DNA from: a virus
IMG/VR virus record: IMGVR_UViG_3300010885_009308
Span: 1-33,365 of that record
Length of the DNA: 33,365 bases
Strand: one strand, 5' to 3'
A program made the translations under genes and the position numbers. The stretch's first letter is position 1. Each line of letters begins with the position of its first letter. Positions 18,268 to 28,800 of this stretch are shown in pieces. Under the pieces are notes generated by a model. That model ran no database searches and was not told the DNA's origin. It was given only the letters and a program-made list of their open reading frames with translations.

Positions 18268-18489
18268 ATGAACTATGCTAAACAAATCCAAGCCTTGAAT
18301 AATGGCTTAATCAAACAACTGTTATCAGACCTTGGTGACCCAACTAAGTGTAGTCCAGGATTATACCTTGTTATTCGTGGTATGATCACTGACAACAGGG
18401 ATGCTTTGGATAACATTCCTAATTCAGCCCTAGAAGAACTAGAGGCTAAGTTGGCAACTAAGGCTCCGTTTAAATTTAAGGTGGGATAA
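18268..18489 (+). CDS. Terminase small subunit (T7 gp18-like)
   Basis: A 73-residue helical protein. The stretch LIKQLLSDLGDPTKCSPGLY followed by V-I-R-G-M-I-T-D-N-R-D lines up with T7 gp18, where Q-R-M-L-A-D-L-S-D is followed by S-P-x-L-Y-x-x-I and a charged helix. T7 gp18 is 89 residues, so this one is shorter at the C-terminus, ending in a basic FKFKVG. The small subunit recognises phage DNA and regulates the packaging motor. It starts four bases after the holin-like gene, and its stop overlaps the large terminase start (TAATG). That position is strong support. Confidence 0.85.
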   Translation: MNYAKQIQALNNGLIKQLLSDLGDPTKCSPGLYLVIRGMITDNRDALDNIPNSALEELEAKLATKAPFKFKVG

Positions 18490-20177
18490 TGAATGTACCG
18501 CAAGAGATGGTTGATGATTTCCGTAATCATCTTTGGGCTTGTTTCAAGTACTTAGGAATCGGAGAACCGACTCCATTACAGTACGCTATGGCAGAAGCCA
18601 TGCAGAACGGTCCTAAAGACTTCCAGATGCAAGCAGGGCGTGGAGCTGGCAAGAGCGTAATCAACGCTTGCTTCGCATCGTGGCGGCTTCTAATGGATGC
18701 TAATAAGACCATCATGGTCTTGTCAGCAACCTCTGGTAGAGCCATCTCTTTCATTGCACAGGTTAGAAAGATAATTGATGTGGTTCCTTATTGTGAACAC
18801 CTTAAGCCTAAGGAACACGATAAGGATAATGCATTTGGTTTCAATGTTGGATGCAAGACTACCTACGGACAAGATCTGTCCTGCTATGCCAAGGGTATAA
18901 CAGGACAGATCACAGGTAGCCATGCTGACGATATCATAGTGGATGATATTGAGATCGAGAAGAACTCAGATACTCCTTATGCTAGAGAACGGCTACTCAA
19001 TAAGATAGCCGAACTAGAGCAGATTAGAAACAATACAGACGATGGATGCATCCGTATCTTGGGTACATTCCAATCGACTGACAGCGTATATCTTAAGCTA
19101 TCTAACAGTTACCCTATTATTAAGTTCCCAGCTATTATGCCAAACCCTGATATTGCTGGGGAAATAGATTACTGTTCCGATTACATCTTAAAGTTGGGGC
19201 TAGAGATAGGAGACAGTACTCAGCCTGAGCGGTTCCCTTTAGATGTCCTCAAGCAAAGGGAAGCTAAGATTGGCTTAAAGTTATTCTCACTACATTACAA
19301 ATTAGATCCATCTCTTAGCGATAGGTCTAAGTATCCCCTTAAGTTAGAAGATTTAATTGTTATTGATGCTAGTCCTGAGTTGTTCCCTGAGAAGATTACT
19401 TGGGAGAAGAAGAACCACAACAAGACTATTGAGTCGTTTGGTATCACAGGCGATCTCCTGTATGACCCACAATGGGTATCTCCCAACTTCATCCCCTACC
19501 AACAGACCGTCATGTTTGTTGACCCCAGTGGTCGTGGAGATGACGAGACAGCCATCTGTATCGCATCCTTTGTGAATGGCTACATTGTGGTGCATGAACT
19601 CATTGGACTACAGGGCGGCTATGCTGAGCCTATCCTACGCAAGATAGGTAAGCTTGCCTATGAATACAAGATCAAGTGTATCCGTGTTGAGTCTAACTTT
19701 GGTGATGCCATGTACTGCAACCTTCTGAAACCAGTGGTGTGCAGTATGTGTGGTCCAATTGCTATAGAAGACTTTAGAGTTACTGGCAATAAGGAACAGC
19801 GTATCATTAAGGTACTTGAGCCATTGATGTCAGTACATAAACTGATATTCAATACTAAGGCTATTAAAGATCCTGAGAACCAGAAACAGATCACTAGGTT
19901 AACGGAAAGAAAAGGTAGCTTAAAGCATGACGATAGAGTTGATATCCTTGGTAGTGCTGTGGCTTATTGGCAGGACATGGTATCGCTGGATGCAGATACA
20001 CAGATTGGAAAAAACAAAGTTAAAGAACAACAAGAGATCGTTAAAGGCTGGCTTGATAATAAAAGGTCTCTAGGATTGCTTGGCGACCGAATTAGTGGAG
20101 CCATATTACTTAATGGTCATCCAGTCAATATGAAAAATAGATTTCCAAGTGTGGTAAAACAAAGGTATAAAAGATGA
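18489..20177 (+). CDS. Terminase large subunit (T7 gp19-like)
   Basis: A 562-residue packaging motor: an N-terminal ATPase drives DNA into the prohead and a C-terminal nuclease cuts concatemers. The Walker A motif is AGRGAGKS (residues 49-56; T7 has A-F-R-G-I-G-K-S). Walker B is DDIIVDDIEI (147-156). KGITGQITGSHAD at 135-147 is nearly the T7 sequence. Nuclease acidic residues lie in VDPSGRGDDET (344-354), VESNFGDAMY (400-409) and HDDRVDILG (480-488). Length fits T7 gp19 (586). All catalytic motifs are intact. The stop overlaps the next gene in an ATGA junction. Confidence 0.97.
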   Translation: MNVPQEMVDDFRNHLWACFKYLGIGEPTPLQYAMAEAMQNGPKDFQMQAGRGAGKSVINACFASWRLLMDANKTIMVLSATSGRAISFIAQVRKIIDVVPYCEHLKPKEHDKDNAFGFNVGCKTTYGQDLSCYAKGITGQITGSHADDIIVDDIEIEKNSDTPYARERLLNKIAELEQIRNNTDDGCIRILGTFQSTDSVYLKLSNSYPIIKFPAIMPNPDIAGEIDYCSDYILKLGLEIGDSTQPERFPLDVLKQREAKIGLKLFSLHYKLDPSLSDRSKYPLKLEDLIVIDASPELFPEKITWEKKNHNKTIESFGITGDLLYDPQWVSPNFIPYQQTVMFVDPSGRGDDETAICIASFVNGYIVVHELIGLQGGYAEPILRKIGKLAYEYKIKCIRVESNFGDAMYCNLLKPVVCSMCGPIAIEDFRVTGNKEQRIIKVLEPLMSVHKLIFNTKAIKDPENQKQITRLTERKGSLKHDDRVDILGSAVAYWQDMVSLDADTQIGKNKVKEQQEIVKGWLDNKRSLGLLGDRISGAILLNGHPVNMKNRFPSVVKQRYKR

Positions 20178-20704
20178 CGATAATGAACTATACGCCTACT
20201 GAGTTGGCTTGTATTGTTGAACAAACCCAACAACAAGAGATTGTAATAGTAGAGCAGGATCTAGTTGTAAAACATAGACTTGATCTTGTTGAGATGAGCT
20301 TACAAAATGAAAAGGTCAGGGAGATAGAGCGTATAGTATTAAAGATGCCTCAATTGATTATTGAGATTAATGATTTCATACACGGTAAGATGTATTCACG
20401 GACTATGTTCTGTCCAGCGGGTGCTATTGTAACTGGGGCATTAACTAAAATAGATAATATCTGTATTATGCATGGTGATGTTACTGTTACAACTGATTAT
20501 GGATTACAAAGGTTTACTGGATACCATGTGCTGCCATCTTTTGGTGGCGGTAAGAGAGCTTTGTTATTCCATGCTGATACTTATTGGACTACTCTTATTC
20601 ATACAGAAACAAAAGATTGTAAAATAGCCGAAGAAGAATTTACCGATGAGGCAGAGATGCTTCAATCAAGAAAAGAAAGAAAAGGTAAAACATGGCAGGA
20701 GTAA
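20174..20704 (+). CDS. Cupin-like conserved phage protein
   Basis: A 176-residue protein. Residues 1-60 are helical and charged. Residues 65-150 run as strands: HGKMYSRTMFCPAGAIVTGA, then KIDNICIMHGDVTV, then FTGYHVLPSFGGGKRALLF, then HADTYWTTLIHTE. This has the look of a cupin beta-barrel, with P-A-G and H-A-D turns and histidines that could hold a metal. I recall similar proteins in T7-like phages near the terminase or ejection genes, without a known function. It is coupled to the large terminase by ATGA and overlaps the next gene by 13 bases, so it is probably a virion or assembly protein. Confidence 0.65.
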   Translation: MTIMNYTPTELACIVEQTQQQEIVIVEQDLVVKHRLDLVEMSLQNEKVREIERIVLKMPQLIIEINDFIHGKMYSRTMFCPAGAIVTGALTKIDNICIMHGDVTVTTDYGLQRFTGYHVLPSFGGGKRALLFHADTYWTTLIHTETKDCKIAEEEFTDEAEMLQSRKERKGKTWQE

Positions 20705-21351
20705 TAGCTGGTGCTTTAGTTATTGGTGGTTTGGCGGCGGCTTCTGGGATTCTTGGGGGCATAGGAGCAAACCAGCAAGCCGCTGCTGCTGCTAAACAAG
20801 CACAAATGGCTAAGGAGAATGCTGAGTTTCAGCGTAGGTGGACTGTTGATGCTAACAATAGAAATATTCTAAAGAATAACCTTGCTAAAGCTATTGCTAA
20901 TAAGCAGATTGAAACTTTAGCAATCAGCCAACGAGCGATTGCTGAAGTGTATGGTAAGATGGGCTTTGATAATGCTAAGAGTCAGTACAGCAAACAAACA
21001 AGTCAAGTTAATTCTGCTCTATTAAGCAGTGTATCTAGTCGTGGTATGTCCTCATCGTCTGGTACTGCAAGAGCATTGCTCAGACAGAATATTGCAAACT
21101 CACAAACCAACATGGCTAATTTACGGATTACACAAATGAATAAGAATCGTGATATTGAAACCTCATATCAAAACACATTGAATAAACGAGACTTTAATTA
21201 TACAGAACTGCAAACATTCTTACATGGAGATACTACTGTTAATAGTGGACAAACTAGTATGGGGATGATCTTGGGGATGTCAGCACTTAGTGGATTGCAA
21301 GCTGGTGTTAGTGCTAATCTTATGTATGGTAAACCCGCAGCTCCCGCATAA
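20692..21351 (+). CDS. Internal virion (ejection) protein, T7 gp14-like
   Basis: A 219-residue protein with a Gly/Ala-rich hydrophobic N-terminus (VIAGALVIGGLAAASGILGG), then a long Gln/Ala/Asn-rich helical body (QQAAAAAKQAQMAKENAEFQ) and a small hydrophobic stretch near the C-terminus (GMILGMSALSGLQAG). T7 gp14 (196 residues) has the same plan and forms the outer-membrane pore of the ejection channel. The SSRGMSSSSGTARALL segment matches a Ser/Gly turn common in this family. The start follows an AAAGG and overlaps the cupin-like gene by 13 bases. Family similarity is by composition and plan rather than an unmistakable motif. Confidence 0.75.
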   Translation: MAGVIAGALVIGGLAAASGILGGIGANQQAAAAAKQAQMAKENAEFQRRWTVDANNRNILKNNLAKAIANKQIETLAISQRAIAEVYGKMGFDNAKSQYSKQTSQVNSALLSSVSSRGMSSSSGTARALLRQNIANSQTNMANLRITQMNKNRDIETSYQNTLNKRDFNYTELQTFLHGDTTVNSGQTSMGMILGMSALSGLQAGVSANLMYGKPAAPA

Positions 21352-21376
21352 ACCAACAAGCATAAGGAAATAAAAT

Positions 21377-22429
21377 ATGAACCAAGATTTAATGAACCAA
21401 TTACAACAAATAGCAAGTGGTAAGGTATACTCTGGATCTGATAGTTATGATAAGATCAATGAGGTAAAAGCTGGAGATCTTAAGAAGAAGCTAAACCAAC
21501 TAGAGTCTAATATTAAACAAATGTACCCAACAAAACCAGACAAGGTATTTGAGACATTCAAACAACAGACTAAGGATATTGCCTTACCAACCGACAGCAT
21601 CAAAGAGTTCTACTGGAACAAGTATTTAGACATGCATCCAGATGGTCGTGATGCCGCTAAGAAATTGCTTGTTAGACAAATAGAACAAGAGATGAATATG
21701 TTCAACAGTCCAGCCGAAAAGGAATTCTTCCTGCGTGATAAGATCTCTAGGTTTCCTTCTTGGCTGACTAAGGAATTCAAAGGTGATGTACAAAACCTAG
21801 CCTTTAGAAACTCTTACAGTAACCTCAGCAAGTCAAAGCAAGTCTATAAGGACGATCTTTCAAAGAGACTTCGTAAGTTGGCTGACCGACAACTAGACCC
21901 AGATGTGGGTGAGGAAGCCCATGTAAATGATCTTATGAAGCTTGAGAAGATGAACCTAATGGATGTTGCTGATTCTCTCAATGGTCGCTTTGGTGTTGCC
22001 GATAAGAATGGTAACTTCAATCCAGCCTTTGATCTTAGAGATAGATCACAAGTATTCTCTAATGATTCCGAGAGTACCCCAGGACCTGATGAACAACTGA
22101 TGGTTGATGATTTAGCACCGCCGTTTATTAGAGACTATGTTAAGGGTAACTTGGCTAATCAACGGAGTCGTATCAACATGGATAACAAGGCATCTGAAGG
22201 TGTTGCTGGTATGATGCTTGAGCAAGGTAAGTTTACTATTGATAAGTGGGGAGAGGCTTTCTCTATGTTTGCAAAGCCAAATTATCCTCTATTGATTGAG
22301 CGTGGTCTTAGGGGTGAGATCAACTCTGGTCGTGTACACAGCGACGAAGATTTAACTAAAGCTATTTACATGGCTACTAACCAATACAAAGACCTATTAG
22401 GAGACATGAACAATGCCACCAACGCCTGA
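21377..22429 (+). CDS. Unrecognised helical protein in the ejection gene block
   Basis: A 350-residue, highly charged, helical protein without membrane spans or signal peptide. Segments such as DLKKKLNQLESNIKQMYP and SKRLRKLADRQLDPDV suggest coiled coils. It lies between the gp14-like protein and the lysozyme-bearing ejection protein, with an AAGGAA site. Its stop overlaps the next start by 17 bases. The position suggests an internal core component, but no family is recognised. Confidence 0.7.
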   Translation: MNQDLMNQLQQIASGKVYSGSDSYDKINEVKAGDLKKKLNQLESNIKQMYPTKPDKVFETFKQQTKDIALPTDSIKEFYWNKYLDMHPDGRDAAKKLLVRQIEQEMNMFNSPAEKEFFLRDKISRFPSWLTKEFKGDVQNLAFRNSYSNLSKSKQVYKDDLSKRLRKLADRQLDPDVGEEAHVNDLMKLEKMNLMDVADSLNGRFGVADKNGNFNPAFDLRDRSQVFSNDSESTPGPDEQLMVDDLAPPFIRDYVKGNLANQRSRINMDNKASEGVAGMMLEQGKFTIDKWGEAFSMFAKPNYPLLIERGLRGEINSGRVHSDEDLTKAIYMATNQYKDLLGDMNNATNA

Positions 22430-25400
22430 GCAATTACAAATAGATATTAATCAGAACTTAGTACCACAAGCCACACAAGTAGCACCAACTATTATTGATC
22501 CAAGTAATACAGCGGCAGTTACTCCAGAGGGCGTAGTATCTATGCCAGAACCACAGCAGTGGATTGGTGGTATTGATTATGGTATGAACTGGTATGCATT
22601 AGGAGCTAAAGCATTTGATGTGGCTGGTAATATATATGAAAAAGTACTTGATTACAATATACAGAAGAAGGGTGCTGAGGTAGCTGATGCAATCTTCGAC
22701 AGTGAAACTCAAGTCTACGATAGCTTTAACGCCACCCAACTAGATGAATCTGGTAATGAAGTACCACATGATATCAACAGTATTACTAAGTTTTATGAAG
22801 ATAAACAAACACAACTGCGAACAAAAATTAATGAGATTATTGGTAATGATATCTTTGATCCTAATTTTACATTTGATGGGTATGGCTCAAAATGGTTTCC
22901 AGTTATTGATGGTGCAAGAAAGGGGTACTCAGAACTAGCAAAGGCTGGTCAACGAGTACAAAGAGATACACTTGTAGCAGCCAAAGAACAACAAGATATT
23001 TTTACGGCTCTTGATGCTAATAGAAAAGGTCTTCAAAAAACCTCTAAACAAACAACTATGGTAGACGACCTATATGTTAGTAAGCGACAAGAATTAGTTA
23101 ATAAAACTGTTTTTACAATCCCAGCTAGTACAGACAATAGCGGAAGATATGCAAATGAAAAAACAACTATTATTGATAAAGAAAACGGTACTTTAACCGT
23201 ACAATCTTCGTTTGCAGATTTACCACCAATAGAACAACAAAGATTAGTTTCGTCAGTGTCAGATGTATTTCAACCAGCAGCTGGTCAAAGTATTACACCA
23301 TCTCAATCAAAATCTTTCCACGAGTTAGCTACATCAGATCTTTCTATTATGAATCAAAATGAACTTGCTTGGGATATGATAAGCCTTTCATCATTACCAC
23401 CATCTCAATTTAATGCAATGCTTATTTCTGGTCAAGATTTAGACGCACAACAAAAAAATAGATTATCATTTATAAGAACACTTGGGTTTTCTGGAATGCC
23501 TAACAGTAAAATTGTATCTTTTGTAAAAAGTACACCACCAGATGTTGCTGCCAAAGTAGCTAATATAGTTTCTTATATGTCAAACAATAATCCAACAACA
23601 AATTTACCACACGCTTCTGATGCTGCTGCATTAGAAGCTAATATTTTTACTGGTATTAGCCCAGAATTTAAATTAACAAACGATCACGAAACAATTCAAG
23701 CTATGTCTAGTAGATATCCTAGTGTTCGTGATTACATAGCAACAGTTGCGTATATTTCTAATCTGCCAATTGAGCAAGTAGAAAAAGATAAGTCTATTAA
23801 TTTAATCAGAGAACAGTTTAATGCTAATCATGCAATGATAAAATCGGGTGAGATAGAAACTTTAATTGATATAAGAAATATTCCAGTTCTTTCAGCTCCT
23901 TTATCTGGACCACTAGATAGAATGATTAAGGAAAGTATGCCTGTGGGTTATTCGGGAATGGGGACCATGAAAACACAGGATAAAATTATAATGTATCATT
24001 CAGCTCAATTAGCTACCGTGACATATAATGGTAATACAGAAGCTTTAGTAAATAACAGAGAAAAAAGTTTTGATAGTACATATAATACAACTCATGTTAT
24101 TGTAAATAATAGAATAGAAAATATTATAAAAAGTGAGTTCTTAAAATTAAGATCGCAAACTAAAGATAAAGAAACTGGTAAACAAGTTACTGGTGGCTTA
24201 ACAGATAGCCTTATACTTCAATATGTTCTTGCATCATCAGATCAAGCATTAGCTAATTTTAATGGTGGAAAAACACCAGTAACAGAAGCAGAAATTTTAG
24301 CTGCTTACAATAAAGGAATGGCAAGTATTGGACCAGCACATTCTTGGAAGTGGGATGTTGATACCACCACTGATTCGGAAGTATCAAGAATAAAACAAGA
24401 CGGTACTTCTAGTGTTCCGATGCGACTTAAATCAATCCCAATAAGAACTAACGATATGTCTAATGGTACTGGTGGTTTTTCTAATTTATTAGATAACAAT
24501 ACAATTTTTCCATCAGATAATAAAGATCGTCTTATTAAAAATAGCGGTGGAAAACCAACCTATGCTTTAACAAGTAATAAAAATGTTTATGGAATGATAG
24601 ATATAACTGGTCAACAAGAAGATCTTGCTGAGTTTGTAGCTTCTACTAAAAGTGGTAAAGCTCCAGTAACATTTAGAAGTGGGGATATAGATCAATTTGG
24701 TCTCGATCATTATGTAGACCAACCTAAAACAAAAGAGCAAATTGTTTTTGAAGTATCTAATAATTTAATAAGGGAAGTTAGAAATACAAATCTGGATACA
24801 AGCTTTCTTGGTAGTGATCCTAAATTAGATAGTAGAGAAAAATTTAAAATGGCAATCTATAAAGACCAACCATTTTTAATTCATCATACTGCTACTAAAT
24901 TGGGAATATCAAATATACAAGCAACCAATATTGTGCATGAGTTATTAACTGATGAGAAATATTTAGATACTATTTATAATAGAAATGTAGATGATACATA
25001 TCTACATGCATTAGCTGATACTACAATCACTATAGCTCAGTTTCAAACCAATAACTCAATCTTACCATCACTTAAAATACCAGAAGCTCAAGCTCCAACC
25101 TTTACAACCGAAATATTACATCAACCAAACCAACAGATAACTAACGAACCAATAACACCATCACCAGTAGTTTCTACACCAGTAGAAACACTAGATCAAA
25201 AGAAAGAACGATTTAAAAAAGAAGGAATGACTGACGCAGATATAGAAAGAATGTTAAAATTTAAATCTGTAAATCCAGATGCAGTAAGTCCTGGATCTGT
25301 TCGTGGGTCTAACGCTAGTGACTTTATTTCTAAACAAGAAGGCTTTAGAACTGATGCCTATTGGGATAAGACTGGCTGGGCTATTGGTAATGGCTCTCGT

Positions 25401-25760
25401 ACTAAGTTAGATGGAACTCCTGTCAAAGAAGGAGATAAGGTTACAAAAGAACAAGCTACTACAATGTTAAATAACTATGTAGATGCTGTTCGGTCTAAAT
25501 TAGAGAAGGAAGTTCCAACTTGGAATGAATTAAATATGAATCAACAAGATGCTTTAATTTCATTTGGGTATAATGTTGGTCCAGATTTTTATGGTAAGAA
25601 AGATTTTGAAACAATCACTAAAGCGTTATCTACAATTGATACATTAAAGACAGTTCCAGATGCTATTAAATTATATAATAAATCTGGTGGTAAAGTTCTT
25701 AATGGGTTGATCAATAGAAGAAAAGCAGAAATTGATCTTTGGAATTCAGTAGTTCGATAA
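22413..25760 (+). CDS. Ejection protein with C-terminal GH24 lysozyme domain
   Basis: An 1115-residue protein. The first 950 residues are mainly helical and Gln/Asn/Lys-rich, as in T7 gp15-type internal core proteins, with no catalytic motif seen. Residues about 970-1113 form a T4-lysozyme-like (GH24) domain. E976 in KQEGF is followed after eight residues by D985 (YWDKTGW), then WAIGNGS, then MNQQDALISFGYNVG and a final INRRKAEIDLW. These match the family E-8-D spacing and the N-x-x-x-R-R-x-x-E ending. The usual Thr before I-G is Ala990. The domain would open the peptidoglycan during DNA entry. A TAGGAG site lies at 22399-22404. Residues 900-930 are Pro/Thr-rich, probably a flexible linker. 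Confidence 0.85.
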   Translation: MPPTPEQLQIDINQNLVPQATQVAPTIIDPSNTAAVTPEGVVSMPEPQQWIGGIDYGMNWYALGAKAFDVAGNIYEKVLDYNIQKKGAEVADAIFDSETQVYDSFNATQLDESGNEVPHDINSITKFYEDKQTQLRTKINEIIGNDIFDPNFTFDGYGSKWFPVIDGARKGYSELAKAGQRVQRDTLVAAKEQQDIFTALDANRKGLQKTSKQTTMVDDLYVSKRQELVNKTVFTIPASTDNSGRYANEKTTIIDKENGTLTVQSSFADLPPIEQQRLVSSVSDVFQPAAGQSITPSQSKSFHELATSDLSIMNQNELAWDMISLSSLPPSQFNAMLISGQDLDAQQKNRLSFIRTLGFSGMPNSKIVSFVKSTPPDVAAKVANIVSYMSNNNPTTNLPHASDAAALEANIFTGISPEFKLTNDHETIQAMSSRYPSVRDYIATVAYISNLPIEQVEKDKSINLIREQFNANHAMIKSGEIETLIDIRNIPVLSAPLSGPLDRMIKESMPVGYSGMGTMKTQDKIIMYHSAQLATVTYNGNTEALVNNREKSFDSTYNTTHVIVNNRIENIIKSEFLKLRSQTKDKETGKQVTGGLTDSLILQYVLASSDQALANFNGGKTPVTEAEILAAYNKGMASIGPAHSWKWDVDTTTDSEVSRIKQDGTSSVPMRLKSIPIRTNDMSNGTGGFSNLLDNNTIFPSDNKDRLIKNSGGKPTYALTSNKNVYGMIDITGQQEDLAEFVASTKSGKAPVTFRSGDIDQFGLDHYVDQPKTKEQIVFEVSNNLIREVRNTNLDTSFLGSDPKLDSREKFKMAIYKDQPFLIHHTATKLGISNIQATNIVHELLTDEKYLDTIYNRNVDDTYLHALADTTITIAQFQTNNSILPSLKIPEAQAPTFTTEILHQPNQQITNEPITPSPVVSTPVETLDQKKERFKKEGMTDADIERMLKFKSVNPDAVSPGSVRGSNASDFISKQEGFRTDAYWDKTGWAIGNGSRTKLDGTPVKEGDKVTKEQATTMLNNYVDAVRSKLEKEVPTWNELNMNQQDALISFGYNVGPDFYGKKDFETITKALSTIDTLKTVPDAIKLYNKSGGKVLNGLINRRKAEIDLWNSVVR

Positions 25761-25814
25761 TTAACTAACACAACTTATTCATGGCACGAAAGTTCCCAGA
25801 AAGGTATTACACTT

Positions 25815-28800
25815 ATGAGCGAGAAGAATATTGATATTAATGAATTAAACGCACCAGCTGATATTAGACTTGGTGGTTTATATAATCCAGAGCCAACTCC
25901 AAGAGAACCAGAACTTAAGTACAACGCTACAGTACCTTACTATATTGGTAGATCAGTTAACAATATTTTGCCATCAATAATGTCTGTGTTAACAGAACCA
26001 CTTACTGGTGACGGCATAAACCCATATACTGAAGATGCTAATAACGCTAGAATGGGGATTGCTCCAGATACATTGTTATCTTCAATGTCTAATATAGCTA
26101 ATTGGAGTAAGAATATAAAGACACAACAAGATCTATACCCATCCTTTACAAGCAGTCCTTCTGATGCTGCTTTTGATGAACAACTTAGAATTGAAAACAT
26201 GGTTAATGGTGGAACTACTTCTGGAGCCATTGGTAGATCAGTAGATCAAACAGCACAAAAAAGATTAATTGCTGGTTATTATCTTAATCCATATTTTAAA
26301 ATTAATGCAAACCAACAATTAATTGAGAATCGAGATGGGTTTGAACAAAGATATGACGAGTATGCTGCTAGTGTTAAATTAACAAATGATGATAGATTCC
26401 TTAAAGAAATGAACGCAACAGATTCTAAGTTAGCAAGCACGAATGTAAAAGATGCTAAGTTACCAGAACTAAAATTACTTAGTCAGAAAGAGTTATATGA
26501 GGGGCTTAAGAATTTTAATGAAACTGGAGCATGGGGTAGGTATGTTGCAAACCTTTCAGCAGAAGATGGTTTGTTTTCTCTTGGTTGGGTAGTCAAAGAT
26601 ATTTTAACTGGCTTTGGAATGGCTAATCCACTTAATAAAGTTGAAGGTGGTTTTGAATTAGCAACATATCAAAACCCGTGGAATATTATGGAGACTCCAG
26701 TTGTCTCACTTGGTAAAGATGTTATAGACTATGTAGCTAAAGAAGATCCAAACTTTAACGGACCAGAGTGGTTCTCACAACTAGAACTTCCAGTAGAAGT
26801 TCGACACCAAATGTTATTAAATGGTATTGATACTTCGTCTTTTATTGGATCTCGTGGTAAAAATGAAGCTTTATTTACACTACAAAACTTAATGTTTACT
26901 ACAACTCTTAGAGATAAGTATGAAAACTTTTTAAAGAAGAATGAATTTTGGAATAGTAAAACAGGATCACTAATAAAAATTGGTGTGTCTTTGCCCAACA
27001 TGATTGCATCTGATCAAGATACTGTACTAGCTGTTGGAACATCCTTATTAAGTGCTGGTGTATCATTGGTATCTAAAGGAACAGCGATGACTTTAGGTGC
27101 AATGAAGCTTACTGGAGCAGCAGCTAATACAATGAAAACCACTGGAGTAGTACTCAGTGGTCTTGGAACAGCCACAGCTTTATCTACTGGTGGTATCCCT
27201 AGATTTTTAAAGTATGCAAATTGGGGTACAAAACTTGGCTATAGTATTGGTACTGGTTCTTTAATTATGGTTGCAAGAAACTTTAAAGATCAACAAAACA
27301 AAATAGCCTTTACTGTTGCTGGTTTAGAAGAGCAAGGTAAATATTCTTATGACTTATCGGAAGCAGCAACATCCGCATTTGAAGGTGCTATATTTGGTGG
27401 TGTAATGCATGGTGTGCATGAGGGTGCTGGTTATTTAAATAATAAAATTAGAATTGAATTAAACAATGGTATTGATTATAACAGTTATACCATTAATGGA
27501 CCAAACACCAAAATGAGACCAGCGGTTACTGATCTTTATTTCGGAGAGAAATTTAAAGAAGCTCAGTTATTAGATAGACCTGCTGGTAAATACCCACCAC
27601 TACTTCCTTTCCTCAAAGCTAAGGTAAGTAAAGAAGAAAGACGACAATATGATCAAGTTGTCCTTGGTTTAACACCAGAACGACAACTCAATTTAGATAG
27701 TTTAACTGATACTTTGATTGCTGAAAGTAATAGTAAAGTACCAGAACCAACACCACTTAAAGAAGTTATGATTAATGGTGTAAGACATTTGTTTGAGGCA
27801 AATGAGGTAACACCAGTATCTAGTACTGAACACGCACAACATCTTCAAGAACCAGCAACCATTAAAAGTAGATATGGTAATTATTATTTTAGAGATGGTG
27901 ATACTAATATGTATATAGAAACACCAGAAGGAGTTGTAAAAACAAATAATGACAATGTTGGTTTTGCAGAATATCAAGCAAACAAACCAATAGAACAAGA
28001 GCTTCCAGTAACACCACTAGCAGAAGGTGAGAAGTTAGCTGTAGCCAAGGACTCCTTCAGTGATCGCTCTACACTAGTAGAAGCCACCGACCTAAGGGAA
28101 GTACCAGAATCTGGTATCTTCTCAAGAGTTGAGGGTGAAGCCCCAGTAGCACATGCTGTGAGGTTACTTAATGCAGACCAAATTGGTGGTGTATTAGATA
28201 TTCATCCACTTACAGAAGGTTTTGGAGAAGGTAGACTTGAAGCAACTAAACAATTATCTGCTTACAAAAAAGCATTACGGATCTTAGAGTTTATTAATGA
28301 GAATAGAAATGAATCTCTGTCGGATCAACTTGAGTTATTTGGTGTGGGTCTTGACCCAAAGATAGCAGAAAAATTACCACAATTAATTAAAGAACTTAAT
28401 AGTGTTATTAAACAAGTTGAAGAACACACAGCTGATCAAGTAGCTAAAGACTGGTCTCCAGAAGTTTCTAGTTCTATGACCAAGAATCAAAGAGTAACCT
28501 TTCAAGAAGATTTAAGTTATCAAAGAGCTAGGTTAGAATCTGGAGTAGAACCAAAACAAATCTATAAAGCATTAGATCAAGCTGTTGAGGATGGGACATT
28601 TACAAAAAACTATAGAGACGCTATTGTAAAAGTTCTTACAACCCTTGGTGAGTTACCTAAAGAAGAAGTACCTGAGGTAACTAGCGCAAAACCAACAGTT
28701 AAAAATCAAGTTCGTAGAAGACTTGCTAAGATTGAAACTAGTAGTAATGATAGGGTTATTAGACAAACTACTCAACGATTTAAAAGTGTGTTTAATGATA

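Noticed and set aside
25758-25815. Readthrough of the TAA after the lysozyme domain, since the giant gene is in the same frame with 18 open codons between
   Set aside because: There is no known readthrough context, and the giant gene has its own ATG and a weak ribosome site. One chance in three gives the same frame.
25781-25834. A 17-residue frame before and into the start of the giant gene
   Set aside because: Too short, without a ribosome site; treated as part of the leader of the giant gene.
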